The notes under the pieces are model-generated. The model worked only from the letters and a program-made list of their open reading frames with translations, was not told where the DNA came from and searched no databases. This document shows positions 1-6,713 of a stretch of DNA of 7,675 nt, one piece after another (the stretch's first letter is position 1; the number at the start of each line of letters is the position of its first letter). Origin of the DNA: Spirochaetales bacterium (lineage in GTDB: Bacteria > Spirochaetota > Spirochaetia > DSM-27196 > SLST01); assembly GCA_007130265.1 (NCBI GenBank), contig SLST01000205.1, positions 1 through 7,675 of the forward strand, written 5' to 3'. The position numbers and the translations under genes are program-made.

Positions 1-1707
1 CAGCCGTTCGGCACGAAGAGCGTACCCATCGGAGGTGTAGGAGGCGAAGATGAGCTCGCCGTCGACGATCCGCCCGGCGAAGGCTCCTATGCGGTCGTCG
101 ACCAGCAGAGTGATCTCGTTCGTCGCAAGGTTGTGTCCGTAGAGCGCGAGTCTCCCTCCGCGATCGTTTCCGTAGAGAAGCAGATCATCGGTGGCGAACG
201 TGGGGTAGTAGGGCGTCCCTTCCTCGAGTTGGGCGAGCAGGGATACGGATCCGTTGCGGGCGTCTAAGAGGACGATCTGCTGATCGCCGCGCTGATTCAT
301 CACGAGGGCGACGCGCGAGCCGTCGGGTGAGATTGCAGGGGTATAGAGACGAGCCTCGTCCGGCTCCATCAGCACGCGGACGGTGTTTCCGGTGCCTTGG
401 AGCGCGGTTTTCGGGGCCGGCAGGTGGAAGCGAACGAGCCGATGGTAGCTGCCGGTACGCTGGATTGCGACAAGAAAGGATCCGTCCGGAGCGATGGCCG
501 GCTGATGGTATCCCCCTCCCGTCGAGAGTTGCCGAGTGCGGCCGGCGGGTACGTCGTGAAGATAGATGTCGGAGGAGATCATCGGTTCGTCGGGATGGGC
601 GTTGTCGACCGCGATCGTCGCGAATGCAATGGTTCGCCCGTCGGCGGTGGTACTCCACGACGCGTGGTCGGTGAGCCGCGTCTCGAGCACGGGATGCTCG
701 GTGCCGGTGTCGCGGTCGAAGCGCACCACCGCCGGAAGTGCGTCCGGCCGTGTCCGGTAGAGGTAAAGCCCTTGCGCGGTTGCCGCCGGCAGATGGTAAT
801 CGCTGCGGGTCCGGGGGGTGATCCGCGGCGCCGAATCGGCGGATGTCCGGTCGGCATACCTGCGCTCGAGCTCGGCGACGATGCGGGGGTAGATGTGCCG
901 CATGCGATCGCCGGTCGCGCGATGAATTGCCCCCCAGATGCCGAACAGAGGGAAGCGGGCGAAGTCGTCAAACACCTCCTGAACGACTTCGGCTCCGTAC
1001 TCGTCAAGCAGGAACTCCCAGATGAAGTAGCCGGCAACGTAGTACCGGCCCCTTGGGGCGAGGTGACTGTCGTAGCCTGCCTGTCTCAGGTTGAAGATCC
1101 GGTCGTCCAGGACGGGCGCCACGTAGTGCATCTCGAAGAACGGGTCGCGGCCCCGGCCCCCGGCCGTGTAGATCGTCTCTGTGTTGACCGCGAGTCCCTC
1201 CGTGGTCCAGATGGGGGCAAAGGCGATGAAAAAACCGCTGAGCGAGCGGCCGAACGCTGTCCCGAGCAGCGAGAAGAGGCCACGGTCGTAGTTGGCCTGG
1301 ACGTAATGGGTCAGCTCATGCACGAGCAGCAGCCGCAGCCAGCTTTCGGTGCGCGCGCCTATCCACGGAAGCGAGGGCTGCGCGACGTACAGCCCGATGT
1401 GCTGCGGTGGCGCCGGTGAATAGTAGCCGTTCGCCAGGTCCGTCTCTCCGTAGACAACAACCGGCACGTGCCCCGGATCGCTGCCGAAGAAGCCCGTAAC
1501 CTCCGCGTAGACGTCGTCGGCAAAGCTCGACAGCTCGTCGACCGCAGTTCGGTGCGCCGAGCGGTAGATGAAGGTGAAGTGTTCGGTGGAGTGGAGTCGC
1601 CAGCCGAGACTATCGGACGGGGTTTGAGTGAATGCTGTTCCAGCGATTGTGCCAAGCAGCACGGCAAGAGCCATGGTGTGACTCACCGCGCGGAGGGTTC
1701 TTTCCAT
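1..1707 (-). CDS. Exported zinc metallopeptidase (peptidase-MA-like) with beta-propeller repeats; 3' end cut by window edge
   Basis: The frame is open from ATG at 1707 to the window edge, giving 569 residues without a stop; the C-terminus is missing. Residues 1-25 look like a signal peptide: arginines at 3 and 6, then a hydrophobic run at about 12-25. There is no lipobox, and the visible part contains no cysteine, which fits export to the periplasm or cell surface. H130-E-L-T-H134 is a gluzincin zinc site, with E170 in WTTEG as the likely third ligand and E131 as the catalytic base. From about residue 305, repeats of the PD40/TolB type follow, for example APDGS at 406-410 and SPDGS at 460-464; about five blades are visible. 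The zinc site is known from peptidase-MA and M1-like families; the substrate is unknown. The start lacks a good Shine-Dalgarno sequence. ATG at 1674 is an alternative but would remove the basic n-region of the signal peptide. The gene starts 30 bases after the GGDEF/EAL gene. Confidence 0.88.
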   Translation of the reverse strand, partial: MERTLRAVSHTMALAVLLGTIAGTAFTQTPSDSLGWRLHSTEHFTFIYRSAHRTAVDELSSFADDVYAEVTGFFGSDPGHVPVVVYGETDLANGYYSPAPPQHIGLYVAQPSLPWIGARTESWLRLLLVHELTHYVQANYDRGLFSLLGTAFGRSLSGFFIAFAPIWTTEGLAVNTETIYTAGGRGRDPFFEMHYVAPVLDDRIFNLRQAGYDSHLAPRGRYYVAGYFIWEFLLDEYGAEVVQEVFDDFARFPLFGIWGAIHRATGDRMRHIYPRIVAELERRYADRTSADSAPRITPRTRSDYHLPAATAQGLYLYRTRPDALPAVVRFDRDTGTEHPVLETRLTDHASWSTTADGRTIAFATIAVDNAHPDEPMISSDIYLHDVPAGRTRQLSTGGGYHQPAIAPDGSFLVAIQRTGSYHRLVRFHLPAPKTALQGTGNTVRVLMEPDEARLYTPAISPDGSRVALVMNQRGDQQIVLLDARNGSVSLLAQLEEGTPYYPTFATDDLLLYGNDRGGRLALYGHNLATNEITLLVDDRIGAFAGRIVDGELIFASYTSDGYALRAERL

Positions 1708-1717
1708 GGCCCACTGT

Positions 1718-1723
1718 AGTATG
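1718..1723 (-). promoter_or_regulatory. Possible -10-like hexamer CATACT before the metallopeptidase gene
   Basis: CATACT lies exactly 10 bases upstream of the ATG at 1707, the same distance as TATACT from the start of the GGDEF/EAL gene. I see no convincing -35 box at 16-18 bases, and no purine-rich Shine-Dalgarno sequence between the hexamer and the ATG. It may be a weak promoter or chance. Co-transcription with the upstream gene is equally possible, since the gap is only 30 bases and holds no hairpin. Confidence 0.25.
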
Positions 1724-1737
1724 AAATTGCCGGAGAA

Positions 1738-3813
1738 TCATCCCTGCTCCAGGAGTCTTTCGGCGTGCGGGAGCGGGGTAGGGCGCGAGACGGCGAAGCC
1801 CTGAGCATAGTCCACGCCAATGTCGCGCAGAATCGCTCGGATACCCTCGTTGTGCACGTACTCAGCGATCGTCTTCATCCCCATCGTGTGGCCGATGTTG
1901 TTTACCGCTTCGACCATCGCCAGGTCGATCTCGTCGTGCTCGATCTCTTTCACAAACGAACCGTCGATCTTCAGATAATCGACCGGCAGCCGTTTGAGGT
2001 AGGAGAATGATGAGAAACCGTTGCCGAAGTCGTCAAGTGCAAAGGTCGTCCCCTCCTTGCGTAGGCGTGTGACAAAGCCGATCGCCCGGCTGAAGTTCTG
2101 TATAGCGCTCGTCTCGGTTATCTCGAGACAGAAGCTCGACGGACTGACCTCGTGAGTATCGAACATGAGCAGGAGGAAATCGAGAAGCGAGTTGTCTACG
2201 AGCGACGCGCCGCTGAGGTTCACGCATATCACCGGTATTGGTATCTCCTGTCTAGCGGCGAGGGACACGTAACGACACGCCGCCGCGACCACCCACTTGT
2301 CGATCGAGGGCATAAGCCTGTAGCGCTCAGCAGCGGTGATGAACTCGCCCGGCGATACAAGACCGCCGTCCGCGTCCTTGAGGCGGAGCAGGATTTCATA
2401 CTTGGGAACGTCCCCGGGCCGTGAGTCGAGTGGCACGATCTCCTGGTGAAAGAGCGCAAAACGGTCTTCTTCGAGCGCCTCGGTCAGCCGGGCGATCCAC
2501 TGCATCTCGCCTTTTCGCCGCAGGAAGACGTAATCGGACGTCTTGTAGACTTCAACGGCGTTTCCGCCGTGCTCCTTGACGAGAGAGCACGCATCGTCGC
2601 CGGCCGCGAGGATGTCGTTGACGCGGCTGCTCCCGGCCATGATGGGCGCTGCACCTATACTCACCGTCACGTTGTAGCTGCGTTCCTGCCACACGTACTT
2701 GCGGTTCAGGTGAGAAACGAGATCACGGGCGAACCGAGAGCCCTCGTCGAGCGAAACGTCGAGCAGGATCAGCCCGAACTGATCCCCTCCAATCCTGCCG
2801 AGCACATGCGCCTGATCGACGAACTCCTTGATGCCGTCTGCGATCTGACAGAGCAGTTCGTCGCCGGCGAGATGACCACAGACTTCGTTTATGACTTTGA
2901 ACTGATCAATATCTATGTAGAGGAAGAGGTGGGTCTCGTCGGAGTGCTCGGTCGGCTCGGCGATGCGCTCGAGTCTCGTCGCAAACTCGTCGCGGTTGAT
3001 AAGTCCGGTCAGCGCGTCGTGGCTGGCCTGATAGCTGACCGTCTCGTTGAGTCTTTTTATGTCAGTGATGTCGTGGAACGCCACCGTGAGCCCTTCGAAC
3101 TCACCGCGCTCTCCCCGGATCTCGGCAACCGTACCCTCAATGTGAATGCGCGCGCCGAGCTTGTTCTGCAGGTAGACCGACTCGAACACTCGCGCGACGC
3201 GATTCTGCGCGTCCGGCTCCACCGGGATCAGCACGGGCTCTTCGCTCGTGTCCGCGATGAGGGAGACGACCTGGTTGACGTCGCACCCGCGCGCTTCATC
3301 GTCGTGCCACCCTGTCAACGTGGCCGCGACCGGATTCATGAACTGAATGGCACCGTGTGCGTCCGTGGCGACGATGGCGTCTCCAGCGCTGCGGAGGATC
3401 GAGGAGAAGAGGCGTTCCTGCCTCAGGAGCTCGCGTTCGACTCGGCTCTTGTAGAGGCCAATGTCGATCGTCGTGTGGAGTTCCCGTTCCTTGAACGGTT
3501 TCAGAACATATCCGACCGGTTCGGCGATCTTCGCGCGCTCGATCGTAGACTCATCCGCGTACGCGGTGAGGAAAATGACCGGAATGCCGTGCTGCCGGCG
3601 TATCTCAGTGGCGGTACTCACGCCGTCGGTGCTGCCCGACAGCATGATGTCCATCAAAACGATGTCGGGCTGCTCGGCAGCCGTGATGCAGAGTGCTTCT
3701 TCGGCGTTGGAGGCCAGCCCTACGACCTGGTACCCAAATCTTTCGAGGCGGCGCTTGAGGTCGAGGGCGATGATTCGCTCGTCTTCGACGACGAGAATCC
3801 GGTCGTCAGCCAT
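1738..3813 (-). CDS. Response regulator with REC-PAS-GGDEF(degenerate)-EAL domains, predicted c-di-GMP phosphodiesterase
   Basis: This is a complete 691-residue cytoplasmic protein. A REC receiver occupies about 1-120, with D11, phospho-acceptor D55, T83 and K105, so it should be phosphorylated by a histidine kinase not seen here. A PAS sensor domain follows at about 133-252. The GGDEF domain spans about 262-425 and keeps D301, D303, F305 and K306 and the GHxxGD motif. Its signature reads GGDQF (342-346), and the RxxD inhibitory site is absent. The EAL domain spans about 438-690. Its signature is EIL, with E473 retained, and N532, E564, D594, D595, K615, D617, E651 and the QGF motif are present. 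These are the metal and catalytic positions of active EAL enzymes, so hydrolysis of c-di-GMP to pGpG is the likely output. The GGDQF domain is probably a GTP-binding regulator or a weak cyclase. The ATG at 3813 gives a normal receiver N-terminus but has no Shine-Dalgarno sequence. Confidence 0.95.
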   Translation of the reverse strand: MADDRILVVEDERIIALDLKRRLERFGYQVVGLASNAEEALCITAAEQPDIVLMDIMLSGSTDGVSTATEIRRQHGIPVIFLTAYADESTIERAKIAEPVGYVLKPFKERELHTTIDIGLYKSRVERELLRQERLFSSILRSAGDAIVATDAHGAIQFMNPVAATLTGWHDDEARGCDVNQVVSLIADTSEEPVLIPVEPDAQNRVARVFESVYLQNKLGARIHIEGTVAEIRGERGEFEGLTVAFHDITDIKRLNETVSYQASHDALTGLINRDEFATRLERIAEPTEHSDETHLFLYIDIDQFKVINEVCGHLAGDELLCQIADGIKEFVDQAHVLGRIGGDQFGLILLDVSLDEGSRFARDLVSHLNRKYVWQERSYNVTVSIGAAPIMAGSSRVNDILAAGDDACSLVKEHGGNAVEVYKTSDYVFLRRKGEMQWIARLTEALEEDRFALFHQEIVPLDSRPGDVPKYEILLRLKDADGGLVSPGEFITAAERYRLMPSIDKWVVAAACRYVSLAARQEIPIPVICVNLSGASLVDNSLLDFLLLMFDTHEVSPSSFCLEITETSAIQNFSRAIGFVTRLRKEGTTFALDDFGNGFSSFSYLKRLPVDYLKIDGSFVKEIEHDEIDLAMVEAVNNIGHTMGMKTIAEYVHNEGIRAILRDIGVDYAQGFAVSRPTPLPHAERLLEQG

Positions 3814-3823
3814 TTCAGGTCTG

Positions 3824-3852
3824 AGTATAGTGATCGGACGCTAGAAGTGCAA
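3824..3852 (-). promoter_or_regulatory. Predicted sigma70-type promoter for the GGDEF/EAL gene
   Basis: On the minus strand, TTGCAC (3852-3847) and TATACT (3829-3824) are separated by exactly 17 bases. The -10 matches consensus at 5 of 6 positions and the -35 at 3 of 6, with the TTG kept. Upstream, 3853-3875 is AT-rich and could act as an UP-like element. Only 10 bases separate the -10 from the ATG at 3813, so transcription would start about 3-5 bases before the start codon. The 62-base gap from 3814 to 3875 holds nothing else recognisable and no obvious terminator hairpin for the upstream NQR operon. Confidence 0.55.
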
Positions 3853-3875
3853 TATCGTAAATAATGGACTATTTT

Positions 3876-4349
3876 TCAGCTTTTGTCCAAGCACAGCACG
3901 TCACGGAGCCGGTGCGGATCGAGCCGAAACGGCGATCCGTGCCCCTGCAGGAAGTGATACTTCTCCATCAGGTGCAGACTCAACTCGGAATAGAGGAGCT
4001 GCTGTTCGCCGGGGCGGCCGTTTTCGGCGATCGAAACCTGGGCGTTTATCTTGCGAAAGATACCGTCCTCAAAGGGGGAGGCGAGGAATCCGCGAGCCTC
4101 GTAAACCTGAACGATCCACCTGCCTTCGATCGTGACGGGCTCTCCGAGCCCCTTTCGCCCCTCGTCGAGGAGGTGATGCATGCGCTCGGCCGCTTCATCG
4201 AAGTCGACGTGCAGCTGTTCCATCTTCGACTCGTCTTCAGCAATGATCTCGACGATCGGCCGCCTGTCGTCGCCGAGGAACCCATCGGAGGTGATGACGC
4301 CCGGCTGCATGTTCGCCTGTGCCTTGGCGTATTCAGGTGACATCTTCAT
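3876..4349 (-). CDS. Uncharacterised 157-residue protein, last gene of the NQR operon
   Basis: I do not recognise the family. The protein is soluble-looking, with no signal peptide and no membrane segment, so it is probably cytoplasmic. Residues 31-37 (PIVEIIA) look like a beta strand. Residues 38-68 are charged and probably helical, with paired histidines at 58-59. Residues 72-83 and 98-108 look like further strands, and 117-132 a helix. The only cysteine is C153, near the C-terminus. It starts 9 bases after the nqrF stop and has a Shine-Dalgarno sequence that begins at the last base of that stop, so it should be translated from the NQR mRNA. In many bacteria the gene after nqrF is apbE, the flavin transferase, but neither the length nor the motifs here fit ApbE. 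A role in assembly, regulation or cofactor delivery for NQR is inferred from position only. An alternative ATG lies two codons downstream. Confidence 0.88.
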   Translation of the reverse strand: MKMSPEYAKAQANMQPGVITSDGFLGDDRRPIVEIIAEDESKMEQLHVDFDEAAERMHHLLDEGRKGLGEPVTIEGRWIVQVYEARGFLASPFEDGIFRKINAQVSIAENGRPGEQQLLYSELSLHLMEKYHFLQGHGSPFRLDPHRLRDVLCLDKS

Positions 4350-4354
4350 CGGAC

Positions 4355-4360
4355 GCTCCT
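4355..4360 (-). promoter_or_regulatory. Ribosome binding site of the 157-residue NQR-linked gene
   Basis: AGGAGC sits 5 bases before the ATG at 4349 and overlaps the last two bases of the nqrF stop TAG. This supports the ATG at 4349 as the start and suggests translational coupling to nqrF. Confidence 0.75.
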
Positions 4361-5498
4361 ATGCGAACTTGTCGAAGTAGATATTGTCTTCCGACATCTC
4401 GAATTTTCTCATGACCGCCATACAGGCGTCAAGCATACCGGGGCTGCCGCAGAGATACCCTTCGAGCGGCCGGCTTCTGTCGATTTTGTCGGTGAGGTAG
4501 GAGGCAAGCACCTCCGTTATGAGTCCGGTGGGGCCCGTCCACTCATCCTCTTCCTGTGGCTCGCTGAGCGCCGGCACGAAGTGAAACGCCTCGTACTTCT
4601 CATCGAGCTCGTTGAGCCACTCGAGGTAGAACATGTCAGCCTTGGTCCGCGCGCCAAAGAAGTACCAGACCTCGCGCGATTCGATCTCGCCGGTCTCGAT
4701 CATGTGCTGGAAGATTGCCTTGAAAGGGGCCATTCCCGACCCGCCGGCGACGCAGATCATCGTAGCGCCGGTGTCCTTGACGCCGAACTCTCCGAAGGGG
4801 GCGATGACCTTCATCCGCTGTCCTTCCTGAAGGTGCTCGTGAACATAGCTCGTGACGATACCGCCCGGCACGAGACGTACAAGGAACTCAAGATGGTTCC
4901 TGTCGCTCGGTGGAGAGCTCATCGAGTAGGCGCGCTGAGTAGGTGAGCGCACTTTGCCGTACGGTGGGACCTCGATCTGTCCGTACTGACCGCACGAGAA
5001 AGAAATCTCCTTACCCTCGGGCAGCTTCACGTAGACTTCCTTGATGTCGTGAGTGACATCAAGGATTCGTTCGATCACCCCGTCGAACTCTTGTACGTTG
5101 AACAGGGCTTCAGGAATCTCGATCTCGACGTTGTCCTTCACCTTGATCTGGCAGGAGAGCCGTACGTTCTGCTCGATCTCCTCCTTCTCCAGGTACGGGA
5201 TTTCAGTCGGCAGATGCGGACCGACGTCGCTCTTGACCTTGACCTTGCAGGCGCCGCAGCTGCCGCGCCCGCCGCAGGCGCTCGGCACGAAGATGCCGCT
5301 CTCTGCCAGCGTCTGCAGCATCGGTGCGCCGCCCTTGATATCCAGCTTCCGTTTGCCGTTGTTGATGTCGATCACCAGGTCGCCGTAATTGTTGACGATC
5401 TTGTCGGTGATCGTGATCAACGCTCCCAATACGGCGCTGATCCCGCCTATAGCAAGCGGAGCAACAAGGGCTTGTATGATAATCGGTGCGTTCTCCAT
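4359..5498 (-). CDS. nqrF: Na+-translocating NADH:quinone oxidoreductase subunit F (NADH-oxidising subunit)
   Basis: NqrF is the entry point of the complex: it takes a hydride from NADH onto FAD and passes single electrons through a 2Fe-2S centre. The 379-residue product starts with one membrane anchor (about 8-30). A plant-type ferredoxin domain follows, with ligands C75, C81, C84 and C116. The ferredoxin-reductase domain has the FAD motif RAYSMSS (189-195), the nucleotide-binding loop AGGSGMAP (251-258) and the YLCGSPGM motif (348-355). It ends in an aromatic/acidic tail, DNIYFDKFA, typical of the family. The usual length is about 400 residues, so this one is slightly short at the N-terminus. 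An in-frame ATG at 5531 would add 11 residues, but the strong AGGAGG six bases upstream picks 5498. The presence of NqrF, and not RnfB/RnfC, identifies the operon as NQR and not RNF. Confidence 0.97.
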   Translation of the reverse strand: MENAPIIIQALVAPLAIGGISAVLGALITITDKIVNNYGDLVIDINNGKRKLDIKGGAPMLQTLAESGIFVPSACGGRGSCGACKVKVKSDVGPHLPTEIPYLEKEEIEQNVRLSCQIKVKDNVEIEIPEALFNVQEFDGVIERILDVTHDIKEVYVKLPEGKEISFSCGQYGQIEVPPYGKVRSPTQRAYSMSSPPSDRNHLEFLVRLVPGGIVTSYVHEHLQEGQRMKVIAPFGEFGVKDTGATMICVAGGSGMAPFKAIFQHMIETGEIESREVWYFFGARTKADMFYLEWLNELDEKYEAFHFVPALSEPQEEDEWTGPTGLITEVLASYLTDKIDRSRPLEGYLCGSPGMLDACMAVMRKFEMSEDNIYFDKFA

Positions 5499-5504
5499 GA
5501 TCGT

Positions 5505-5510
5505 CCTCCT
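5505..5510 (-). promoter_or_regulatory. Shine-Dalgarno AGGAGG that fixes the nqrF start
   Basis: AGGAGG lies 6 bases before the ATG at 5498 and shares two bases with the nqrE stop TAG (5511-5509). It excludes the longer in-frame start at 5531, and a ribosome finishing nqrE would sit directly on it. Confidence 0.85.
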
Positions 5511-6099
5511 ACTGCACCTGGAGCATGCCACCGAACCCGATGAAGGCCATCGCCATGAACCCGATGATAATCATAGTGATGCCGGCTCCCTTGAGGCCGG
5601 GCGGAACCGGCGCCTTTTCCACCTTCTTGCGGATCGCGCTCAGCGCCATGATGGCGAGCCACCAGCCGAGACCGCTTCCGAGTCCGTAGACCACAGACTG
5701 GATGAAGCTGTAATTGCGGATCTCCATGAAGAGCGATACGCCGAGGATCGCACAGTTGACGGTGATCAGCGGAAGGAATATGCCGAGGTTCATGTAGAGC
5801 GTCTGGCTGACGCGGTCGATGATCATCTCGAGCATCTGGACGACTGCAGCGATCACGATGATGAACACGATGTAACGGAGGTACACGAGGCCGAGGGTCT
5901 GAAGCAGCTGAAGGATCAGCCAGTTCACCGCGGTCGTGACGGTGAGGACCATCGTCACAGCCAGGCCGAGACCGTTCGAGCTCTTCATGTCCTTCGAGAT
6001 CGAGATGAATGAGCACATCCCAAGGAAGTTTGCCAGTAGAATGTTACTCGTGAAAATCGAGGCGAACAGCAGTGAGAATGGTGTTATTGCCGGGATCAT
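5509..6099 (-). CDS. nqrE: Na+-translocating NADH:quinone oxidoreductase subunit E
   Basis: This is a 196-residue integral membrane protein with about six hydrophobic segments (roughly 8-31, 42-66, 72-92, 104-126, 132-155 and 171-192). It pairs with NqrD in the membrane core, where the two subunits hold an intramembrane 2Fe-2S centre. The two conserved cysteines are present at C29 (FLGMCSFI) and C116 (TVNCAILG), placed in the inverted half-repeats as known for NqrE/RnfA. Length is normal for the family (about 198). The start codon overlaps the nqrD stop (ATGA, 6096-6099), and AAGGAG lies 7 bases upstream, inside the nqrD coding sequence. RnfA is the close homologue, but the neighbouring nqrF decides for NqrE. 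Confidence 0.97.
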   Translation of the reverse strand: MIPAITPFSLLFASIFTSNILLANFLGMCSFISISKDMKSSNGLGLAVTMVLTVTTAVNWLILQLLQTLGLVYLRYIVFIIVIAAVVQMLEMIIDRVSQTLYMNLGIFLPLITVNCAILGVSLFMEIRNYSFIQSVVYGLGSGLGWWLAIMALSAIRKKVEKAPVPPGLKGAGITMIIIGFMAMAFIGFGGMLQVQ

Positions 6100-6713
6100 G
6101 CTCGTGCTCCTTCGCGGTTCATTGCAGCTTTGCCTACCCAGATGATGATTCCGAGCAGGAAGAACGCGCTCGGCGGCATCACCATGATCGTCCAGGGAAC
6201 GAAGGCTTCAGGCAGAATCTGAAATCCGAAAAGCGTGCCGAAACCGAGCAGCTCACGGAAGACGGCGATCACCATCAGGACGCCCATGTAACCAAGGCCG
6301 CTTGTCACCCCATCCCACAGGCTCGGAATCGGGTCGTTACTCTGCGCAAAGGCTTCGGCGCGTCCCATGATGATGCAGTTGGTGATGATCAGGCCGACGT
6401 AGGGACCGAGGTTCCTGCTGATCTCCGGCAGGTACGCCTTCAGCACGATATCGACGATGATGACGTAGAACGCAATGATGAGCGTCTGGGCCATCATCCG
6501 AACCTTGCGAGGCATGAACTTCTTCAGAAGCGATACGGTCAGGTTGCTGAAACCAGTAACGAAGGTCACGCCGATCGTCATGATGGCGGTGTTGGTGAGC
6601 AGGTTGGTCACCGCAAGCGCCGAGCAGATGCCGAGTACCTGCATGAAAATAGGATTGCTCGTCCAGAGGTTGCTCTTCAGGATCGCCCCTGGCCTCGTGT
6701 CGACGTCGCTCAT
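6096..6713 (-). CDS. nqrD: Na+-translocating NADH:quinone oxidoreductase subunit D
   Basis: This is a 205-residue membrane protein, close to the family's usual length of about 210, with about six hydrophobic segments. It forms the NqrD/NqrE pair around the membrane iron-sulfur centre and takes part in the Na+-coupled electron path between cytoplasmic and periplasmic cofactors. The conserved cysteines are C30 (QVLGICSALAVT) and C113 (IITNCIIMGRAEAFA), the second in the family's best-conserved stretch. The N-terminus (LKSNLWTSNPIF) is also typical. AGGAGG lies 6 bases before the ATG, encoded within the last codons of nqrC, and the start overlaps the nqrC stop as ATGA (6710-6713). RnfE is the alternative homologue but is excluded by context. 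Confidence 0.97.
   Translation of the reverse strand: MSDVDTRPGAILKSNLWTSNPIFMQVLGICSALAVTNLLTNTAIMTIGVTFVTGFSNLTVSLLKKFMPRKVRMMAQTLIIAFYVIIVDIVLKAYLPEISRNLGPYVGLIITNCIIMGRAEAFAQSNDPIPSLWDGVTSGLGYMGVLMVIAVFRELLGFGTLFGFQILPEAFVPWTIMVMPPSAFFLLGIIIWVGKAAMNREGARA

Noticed and set aside
579..1037. Several short minus-strand open frames within 185-1667 that could suggest a broken gene
   Set aside because: Manual translation from 1707 to 1 gives one uninterrupted frame with coherent domains. The short frames are in other phases and are shadows, so there is no frameshift.
397..1419. Open frame of 340 codons on the plus strand
   Set aside because: It lies wholly opposite the metallopeptidase frame, which has a signal peptide, zinc site and propeller repeats. 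The plus-strand product looks compositionally random.
2446..3864. Long open frame of 472 codons on the plus strand opposite the GGDEF/EAL gene
   Set aside because: It is a shadow of the real gene in GC-rich DNA: the opposite strand encodes clear REC, PAS and EAL motifs, and the plus-strand product shows no recognisable domain.
3833..4357. Ten-base repeat AGCGTCCGAT (minus strand) at 3842-3833 and 4357-4348
   Set aside because: Many 10-base repeats are expected by chance in 7.7 kb, and one copy spans a ribosome site spacer and start codon, so an operator role is not supported.
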